Below, in pieces: positions 58,083 through 64,000 of a DNA stretch of 64,000 nt. Source of the stretch: Molossus alvarezi (lineage: Eukaryota; Chordata; Mammalia; Chiroptera; Molossidae); the NCBI GenBank assembly GCA_037176705.1, contig CM073886.1, forward strand, positions 23,545,501-23,609,500, in the 5' to 3' direction. Position 1 is the first letter of the stretch; each line of letters opens with the position of its first letter. The translations under genes and the position numbers were made by a program. The notes beneath the pieces are model-generated. The model had not been told where the DNA came from, did no database searches, and was given only the letters and a program-made list of their open reading frames with translations.

Positions 58083-58200
58083 CATAGGAGGTGAATATGG
58101 ATCTCCCCATTGTACAGGTGAGGAAGAGGTTAAATCATTTGTCTGAAGTAACCAGCTGGTAATTGACAGAACTAAGTCCATTTGACCACTAAGCAGGAGT
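58083..58200 (-). repeat. MIR fragment, antisense
   Basis: 'tccccattgtacaggtgagg', 'aggttaaatcatttgtctga', 'accagctggtaattgacaga'. Confidence 0.6.
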
Positions 58201-58203
58201 TTT

Positions 58204-58445
58204 TTTTAATCCTTACTCGAGGATGTTTTTCTGTTTATCTTCAGATAGAGTGGGAGGGAGGGAGAGGGAGAGAAAGGGAGAGAGAGAGGAACATCTACGT
58301 GAGAGGGACACATCAATTGGTTGTCTCCCGCATGACCCTGACCAGGGATGAACCGCGACCGAGGTACTGCCCTTGGCCGGAATTGAACCCAGGACTCATT
58401 GGTCCAGGGGCCGACGCTCTGCCGCTGAGCCAGACGGGCCAGGGT
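58204..58445 (-). mobile_element. VES SINE with 3' hairpin, minus
   Basis: Minus start ACCCTGGCCCGTCTGGCTCAG, B box GGGTTCAATTCCGGCCAAGG, CT tract and degenerate hairpin (atccttactcgaggatg on plus). The flanks aagcaggagttt and aagcgggagttt form the target duplication. Confidence 0.9.
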
Positions 58446-58821
58446 GCAAGCGGGAGTTTCTGGCTGTGCCGGGCTGCCTCCCGGGGAAATGAGTGACTAG
58501 GGAGGACCTGCCATCGGAGAGAGACTGTCCCACCCTGTCAAGTACTTCATTGCGTTTAGTCCTAGGGCCTCCCTGGGATACATTTGATCCCCACTGCAAC
58601 AGGTGGGGACTCCAAAGCTTGGAGAGGACAGGTAACTGGGTCCTCAGTGAGCTTTAGGCTCAGTGTGGGGTGATCCCAGAGAGGGCTTCAGAGGCAAAGA
58701 GGGTCAGTGTCGTTGGTCTCTCACAGGTGGGCCAGAGGGGTGGACGTGGTGAGTCCGTGAGGAATGCTTTCAGCTGCGAGTAATCAGAAACCCAATTAAC
58801 TGACTTAAAGGAGTGTTTATG

Positions 58822-59040
58822 GCCCTGGCTGGCTTGGCTAGCAGTTAGAGCATTGGCCTGCGGACAAGAGCGTCCCAGGTTCGGTTCCCGCTAAGGGCAC
58901 GTACCTTGGTTACAGTTTGTCCCCAGCCCTGGTTGGGGTCGAGTGGGTGGCGGCAGCCACTCAATATGTCTCTCACGTCGATGTTTCTTTCTCTCTTCCT
59001 CCCTCTCTCCCTCCCGCTCCATCTGAAGATAAATGCAAAA
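58822..59040 (+). mobile_element. VES SINE lacking its 3' hairpin, joined to an L1
   Basis: gccctggctggcttggctag, B box cccaggttcggttcccgcta, actcaatatgtctctcacgt, CT tract, ctgaagataaatgcaaaaat, then an abrupt change to L1 sequence. The conserved tcctcgggtgaggat tail and A-run are absent and there is no SINE-specific right flank. The left flank ends TGTTTATG (58814-58821). Confidence 0.88.
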
Positions 59041-59709
59041 ATTTCATTGTACACTGCTGGTGGGAATGCAGACTGTTGCAGCCACTATGGAAAACACTAT
59101 GGTGTTACCTCAAAAAATTAAAAATTGAATTGCCATTTGACCCAGTGATCCCACTTCTAGGAATATACCCTAAGAAACCTGAAACACCAATCAGGAAGAA
59201 TATATGTACCCCCATGTTCATAGCAGCACTATTTACAATAGCTAAGATCTGGAAACAACCCAAGTGTCCATCAGTAGACGGATAAAAATGATGTGGTACA
59301 TATACACAATGGAGTACTATGCAGCTGTAAGAAAGAAAGATCTCTTATCCTTTGAGACGACATGGAGGGACCTGGAGAGTATTATGCTAAGCGAAACAAG
59401 CCAAACAGAAAGATAAGTATCATATGATCTCACTTATTTGTGGAATATAAAGAATGTAACAGTCTGAAGAATGGGGTAGTCCCAGAGATGTGGAAGTAGG
59501 GTACAGACTGACAATCCCCAGAAGAGGGGATGGTGGGGGAGAGAGAAACCACAGAACTTATATGCATGTGTGCATGAACAATGGACATGGACAACAAAGC
59601 TGGGGACAGGGTGGGGAGGGGGGAGGGGGGAATCGGGAGGAAAAAAGGAGAAACATCTGTAACAAAAATAAATTAATAAAAAAATTAAAAGTTAATATAG
59701 GAAGAAAAA
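59041..59709 (+). mobile_element. LINE-1 3' end, plus strand, joined to upstream SINE
   Basis: Carboxy-terminal ORF2 region and 3' UTR: 'ctgctggtgggaatgcagac', 'cccacttctaggaatatacc', 'atagcagcactatttacaat', 'ccaagtgtccatcagtagac', 'atggagtactatgcagctgt', 'gatctcacttatttgtggaa', ending with aacaaaaataaattaataaa and an A-rich tail. The ORF2 part carries no catalytic domain, so the copy is inactive. The right flank TGTTTATG (59710-59717) equals the left flank of the adjoining SINE. Confidence 0.9.
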
Positions 59710-59717
59710 TGTTTATG

Positions 59718-59895
59718 TAGGCACACCTTTTATTGTACTTTGTTTTATTGATCTTCACAGATTTTTAAAATACATTAAAGGCAAGACCCTCCCTCAGCCA
59801 AAACATTACGACTAGCTTTATTGCAGTACTTGCTCTATGAGTGTATTGAAGTGATCGGGAACTGAACGTGCAGTGTCTCTGAGGCATGCCTGCAT
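59718..59895 (+). mobile_element. Internally deleted Tigger1-type DNA transposon
   Basis: The left end 'taggcacaccttttattgta' and the 'cttcacagat' block, then 'ggcaagaccctccctcagcc' and 'aaaacattacgactagcttt' (remains of the end of the transposase region) and the right end 'gtctctgaggcatgcctg' match the two ends of Tigger1 with the interior missing. A pogo-like fossil without a working transposase. Confidence 0.72.
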
Positions 59896-60714
59896 TTCTC
59901 CTATAACAAGAAGTCTGGAGGCAGGTGGTTGCTTGCATGGTGCAGAAGCTCAGTGCCACTAAGGGTTCGGGCCCTTTCTGACCCAGCTTCTGTAGGGATT
60001 GGTATTTATCCTAACACTGTTGCCTCATGTTGGCAAGGTGGTTGCTGCTGTTGCGGATACTATATCCATTTTCAAGCAGGAAGCAAGGGAGAAGGGTTAG
60101 CACCTGGTTTCTCTTCTCTTTATCAGGAAGATAAAAGCCTTCCCCAAAGACCACCTGGTGGACTTCCCAGAACTGAGTCACATGGCCGCTCTCGCTGCAA
60201 GGAAAACTGGGAAAGCGAGTTTCTGGCTTTCCAGCCTGTAAGGGGAAGGCAGCAAAGGAGAGGGCTTGGGAGTGGCTTTCGGCATAGCCACCAATAGTCA
60301 GTTTAGTGTCGTGTGACAGAAGTCACCCAGGCTGAACAGTGCCGGTGGCTGGCAGGCCATATGTCGGGATGCCGTGGAGAGCAACTTTGGACCATTTCAG
60401 AGCCCAGAGTGTCAGACCTTCCTGAGGCTGCGGGAGTAAAGCAAGGTCACTGAAGAGAGAGGGTTCAGGTTTGACAGTGTGGGGGTCACTCGCTCTCCTG
60501 AGCCCCATGTTGCCTGCTTCAGTTCCTCTGGAAGAGATGTGAGGGGCATCCGGCGAAGGTCTAGCAGGTGCTCGGCATGGCAGGTTGTCCACCCTGTGGT
60601 CACTGCTCCCAGGCTCTGCCAGCAGAGGGTGTGCAGGGGCCTGCAGAGCTTTGCAAGGGTTCCGGGCTATGACTTGCTGGAAGCTGGAAGTCCATGCAGG
60701 TTATTGTTCCTCCC

Positions 60715-60845
60715 TGTCTTTTGAAGCTTCTTGGACCAGAACAAGGGTGGTCCCAGAAGGTTCTTGGTGAGGAGGCAACTTGGTGTTTTTGGCCCTTGGG
60801 TGGCTGAGCTGTGATGAGGTGCTGATTGAATCCAGTTAGGGCTGA
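60715..60845 (+). repeat. Local duplication, copy 1
   Basis: 'ttttgaagcttcttggacca', 'gaacaagggtggtcccagaa', 'ggttcttggtgaggaggcaa', 'cttggtgtttttggcccttg' resembles 61018-61142 at most positions. Confidence 0.7.
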
Positions 60846-61017
60846 CTTGCCAGCCCTCCCTTCACTGCCCTTGAGGGGCTCAGAGTTCTGGAGCCTCTGA
60901 TGGTGAAGGGGGTGTTGAGAAGGGAGCCCCCAGCGGCTGGTCCACAGTGACAGTCCGGTCATGAGCCACGGCACTTCCTTCCAGTCGGAACTCGACTCAG
61001 AAAGCAACAGTTCTCCT

Positions 61018-61142
61018 CCCTGCCTTTTGAAGCCTCTTGAACTAGAACAAAGGCGGTGACAGAGGCTCTTGGTGAAGAGGCAACTTGGTGCTTGCTGGTC
61101 CCTGGGCTGCCGGAGTGATCAGGTACTGATTTCGTCCCGTCC
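61018..61142 (+). repeat. Local duplication, copy 2
   Basis: 'ttttgaagcctcttgaacta', 'gaacaaaggcggtgacagag', 'gctcttggtgaagaggcaac', 'ttggtgcttgctggtccctg'. Same orientation, about 300 bp from copy 1, with many substitutions, so an old tandem duplication. Confidence 0.7.
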
Positions 61143-61159
61143 ACGCACCTTGGCTGAGG

Positions 61160-61395
61160 TCCTGCTGTCAGGCACTGTGTTAGGCTGGACGTGGGAGGGA
61201 GATTCAGAGGTGATGGGCTGTATCCGGCTTTCACAGAACCCTCCATTTAGTAGGGAGGGTTGTAGAAGCTAAAGCGGAGGTCCTCAGGCCGCCCGGGGAG
61301 AAGAATTGGCTTCATTTTGCAGAGTCCGAAAGGCTTCCTGTGGGAGAGGATGTCTGAGCTGGGTTTTAGAGGTAAAATAGGAGTAAGAGTTAAAT
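61160..61395 (-). repeat. L2 LINE fragment, antisense
   Basis: 'ctgtcaggcactgtgttagg', 'agaaccctccatttagtagg', 'ggatgtctgagctgggtttt'. Confidence 0.55.
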
Positions 61396-63239
61396 CCATG
61401 AATGCTAAAGGCCACTAATTGTTCAGTTTCCGATTACACACTCTTCCTCCAACATGGCTGGTGTTCTACAGAGAGCCGAGGTCCGAGAAAAACCTCAGTG
61501 CATTGCTTGCTGATTCCAAAGAGAGAAGCCAGAAGGACCGGCTGTGGAAGACATGGGTTTACTAGGACTTAGATGTGCCCCAGGGTGGCCGGCTAGTGCA
61601 GTTTCCACAGCACAGGCCTTCTCAGCTCAGCATTATGCACAGAGAGCAGAGCAAACGGCCTGCGGGGCTGTGCCTGCTCGCAAGCTGTGTGAGATCAAAT
61701 CGCAAGCTGTTTGCAACCTGGGCTCACATCAGGAACAGTTGCTGTTGGGCCACTTCTTGGCCAAGGAGCTGGCCAGGCTCCCAAGGTCTCACAGTCCGCT
61801 TACAGATGGCCTTCATCATACCCTGCAGGGTGGGAGGGGGAGTTGGAGGTTGGGAAGGGGCCCATGTCTCACATACCACATAGCTGGGCTTGAATAGCCT
61901 GTTCTTAGTTTAGGGGTCTCCGTTGCCTGCCCTGGGGGCAATTTGATGACACATCTTTTTCCTGCTGGATGAAGGGAACCCTCCTTTATTCCGTCCAGGT
62001 TAGAGATTGCTTCTGCTCTCAATAATCGGGGCGCCTGGAGGGAGTCATTGTGGCATTCCACAGTGGAGTCGGGAAACTTGATGCTCAGTGTCCGGAGAGC
62101 CAAGCGGTTGCCATTGTGTCTTGGCCACTTGTGTTCTGGGTGTCTCTGAATTGTAATTTCACCTTTCTGGGCCTCACTTGCCTTGGCTATAGACTCCGGA
62201 GCACCGGTCTACTTCCCTTCCCTGATGTCTATGACTGAGGAGGTGACCGGAGGGGTGACTGCTTAGCCAGGGTTAGCATTGCATTCTTCCTTATGAGCAC
62301 CTCATGCCCTCTCTCCCCTTGAATCACCTTCATTATTTTAGAGGTGGATGGTAGGTGCCATCATGCCCAGTTTAGTTGGGAAACAGAACCAGAGGGCAAG
62401 CAATGTACACATGTGGCTGCACAGGAGGTAAGGAGCAGAGCTGGGACTAGAACACAGTCCATTTTGGTGACATGGAGATCCTGTTCTGAGTAACAGACAT
62501 CAAAGTGTCGAGGGATAGAGCAGGACAGTGTAGAGTTGGTTGCACTCAGTCTGGTGTGAGAGCTGCCCGTGTTCTTGCAGTGGCTGTGTGCTTCTAATTA
62601 ATTGCAGATCGTCTGTGTGGGTCTGTCTGTCTGAGAATTGCCCATATACATGTGATACCACAGCCTGAGGGTGGAAGGAGGCTGTGCAGCTGATGTCCTA
62701 ATTATTTATGGGTATTTCACATGCAGTTAATCTTCCTTGCCATCAGTTAACCCTGCTACCCTGCTGTGCGTGAGACCAATCGCAGCAGATGCTGGTGTCG
62801 CAGCCCTTGGGGCCACGGCAGACCCGGGGCCTTAGACAGGTCTCAGCTACATTTCTGCTGGTTGTCTGGCCACTGGCTAGGAGCAGATGATGGGGACGCC
62901 TCATATGCCACTTTTGCTTGCAGGAGCCAGAAACTGGAAAGGCTCATGTGCTCCTGATGAATCACAGCATCTCAGAGCTAGAAGGACCCTAGAAAATCAG
63001 CTTGTCTAACCTCCTGCTTTACAGCCTGAACATCTGGGACCACAAGTGGGTGTGGCACACCTAGAGCACCTTGCCAGTTAGCAGCTGAGCCAGCCCTGGA
63101 CCCGGAGTCTTTATCTGTTACTTTTCTTCACTTCACACATCTTTGCTTAGCATGTCATTTTCTCGTCCTGTGTGTGTCCCACCTCACGGGCCACTGACTC
63201 CAGTGTCAGCTCAGCCTGGGTTCCAAGGTGTAGCATGTA

Positions 63240-63440
63240 AGATGACTCATTTGGTTGCAGGTAACAGGAGCTTCCTTAAGTAAAATAAGGAAGTGTTATT
63301 GCTCTCATACCTCCAGCATCCAGGGGCACCATTGCATTTAGACAGCACTGGGTCCCCAGAACTGGATGGCTCCTGGATCTCTCCTGCGGGCTCTGTTAGT
63401 AGAGGTGAGATGAGAAGCGGGTGAAAGCATGTCCATGACC
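63240..63440. repeat. Old interspersed repeat, family not assigned
   Basis: 'catttggttgcaggtaacag', 'gcttccttaagtaaaataag', 'gaagtgttattgctctcata' resembles the repeat suspected at 0.34 kb. Confidence 0.4.
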
Positions 63441-63589
63441 TGTGACCACGCTGACTCTGCTCGGAACCTGCTTAGGCTTTGTCTCTTCAGTGAGCATCTG
63501 GAGCACGGTGATTTTGGGGTATGTTACAGAGCTGGCAGGGGACCCTGGCTTCTTTCTGAGATCCCACCATAGGGTTGGGGAGACAGTAT

Positions 63590-63795
63590 CACATGGTTAC
63601 TATGGTTGTGGGTCCCAGTGTCAAATGGCCTGTGTTCTGATCTCTGAGTCTCAATTTTCTTACCTATAAAATGGGTTTGATTCTAGCACTTCCTTCATGG
63701 GTTGTTTGGAGGACTTAATGAGATAATTTGTGCACAGAGTTTCACCCAATGTCTGGACATAGCATATGCCCTGCCAGCGACTGTTATTGGGGAAG
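63590..63795 (+). repeat. MIR SINE, sense
   Basis: 'ctgatctctgagtctcaatt', 'ttcttacctataaaatgggt', 'gttgtttggaggacttaatg', 'agataatttgtgcacagagt'. Confidence 0.78.
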
Positions 63796-63829
63796 TCATT
63801 TGTAACTTCTCAGTTTTCCACCTGCAAAG

Positions 63830-63862
63830 CTGGGGGGTGGGGGGTGGTGGTGGTGCCACCAC
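63830..63862 (+). repeat. G-rich (GGT)n simple repeat
   Basis: ggggggtggggggtggtggt followed by ggtgccaccacca, a short inverted GGTGG/CCACC arrangement. Confidence 0.8.
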
Positions 63863-64000
63863 CAGTTCCATGAAATAAGAAACTCATTGGTTTCTTTAAT
63901 ATAGCCAAGCCCGACCTATCCTTCAAGGTTGGCAGTGGATGAGAAGTTGTCATGTGTACCAGGGCAGCTAGAACCCAAGGCCCTGTCTCTTCCTCTCCAT

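Larger units (their letters stand above)
28995..64000 (+). other. SNX29: SNX29 large intron, 3' end outside the window
   Basis: It begins with a consensus GTAAGT donor. No coiled-coil or PX-domain exon could be recognised on the + strand, so at least 35 kb of intron is inferred. The repeats in it are listed individually. Unlisted stretches (28995-30295, 30580-31245, 32190-33395, 34430-34945, 36135-36815, 37565-38425, 38495-39105, 42040-43430, 43745-45750, 47430-48915, 49875-50855, 51130-52490, 53385-55340, 56895-58080, 58450-58800, 59900-60710, 61395-63235) hold no gene or element I can name. Short spurious reading frames there lack codon structure and homology. Confidence 0.75.

Noticed and set aside
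58917..59285. ORF of 122 codons resembling L1 ORF2 carboxy terminus
   Set aside because: Part of the 5'-truncated L1 fused to a SINE; no catalytic domains, so reported as a mobile element and not as a gene.

Overview
The window is mammalian nuclear DNA, almost certainly from a bat. At least 19 copies of tRNA-derived VES-type SINEs are visible. Most of these have a body starting GCCCTGGCCGGTTTGGCTCAG and an A-tail preceded by TCCTCGGGTGAGGAT. Others are VES1-like copies ending AATCAATAAA. VES SINEs are diagnostic of bats, and this set fits Yangochiroptera. The species cannot be resolved from memory. There is no bacterial, phage or organellar sequence.

The only gene I can support is SNX29 (sorting nexin 29, formerly RUNDC2A), on the + strand. 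Seven consecutive internal coding exons lie at 5138-5318, 8593-8663, 9818-10066, 13098-13467, 19888-20006, 27027-27102 and 28912-28994. They total 1149 nt (383 codons). All have AG/GT splice borders and mutually compatible phases, so the reading frame stays open across all seven. They encode the second half of the RUN domain, a three-fold 11-residue repeat, a Lys-rich/acidic switch segment and the serine-rich linker up to the start of the coiled coil. The 5' exons, the coiled-coil exons and the PX-domain exons are outside the window. The last 35 kb (28995-64000) appears to be one large, still open intron.

Everything else is intronic. It holds VES SINEs, several with clear target-site duplications; L1 3' fragments; L2, MIR, MaLR LTRs and hAT-Charlie/MER20-like copies; a Tigger1-type remnant; and a probable mariner MITE. 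It also holds four tandem arrays: 52 bp x 6 at 15.8 kb, 57 bp x 12 at 20.9 kb, about 68 bp x 6 at 31.8 kb, and 42/44 bp x about 38 at 45.8-47.4 kb. Long open frames over these arrays are by-products of the unit length and are not genes.

The observations most worth checking are a SINE-L1 chimera at 58.8-59.7 kb bounded by one target-site duplication, a perfectly palindromic stem-loop at the 3' end of the main SINE family, G-quadruplex motifs repeated in the 52-bp minisatellite, a head-to-head SINE pair at 17 kb, and the 11-residue repeat in SNX29. I found no convincing undescribed gene system.
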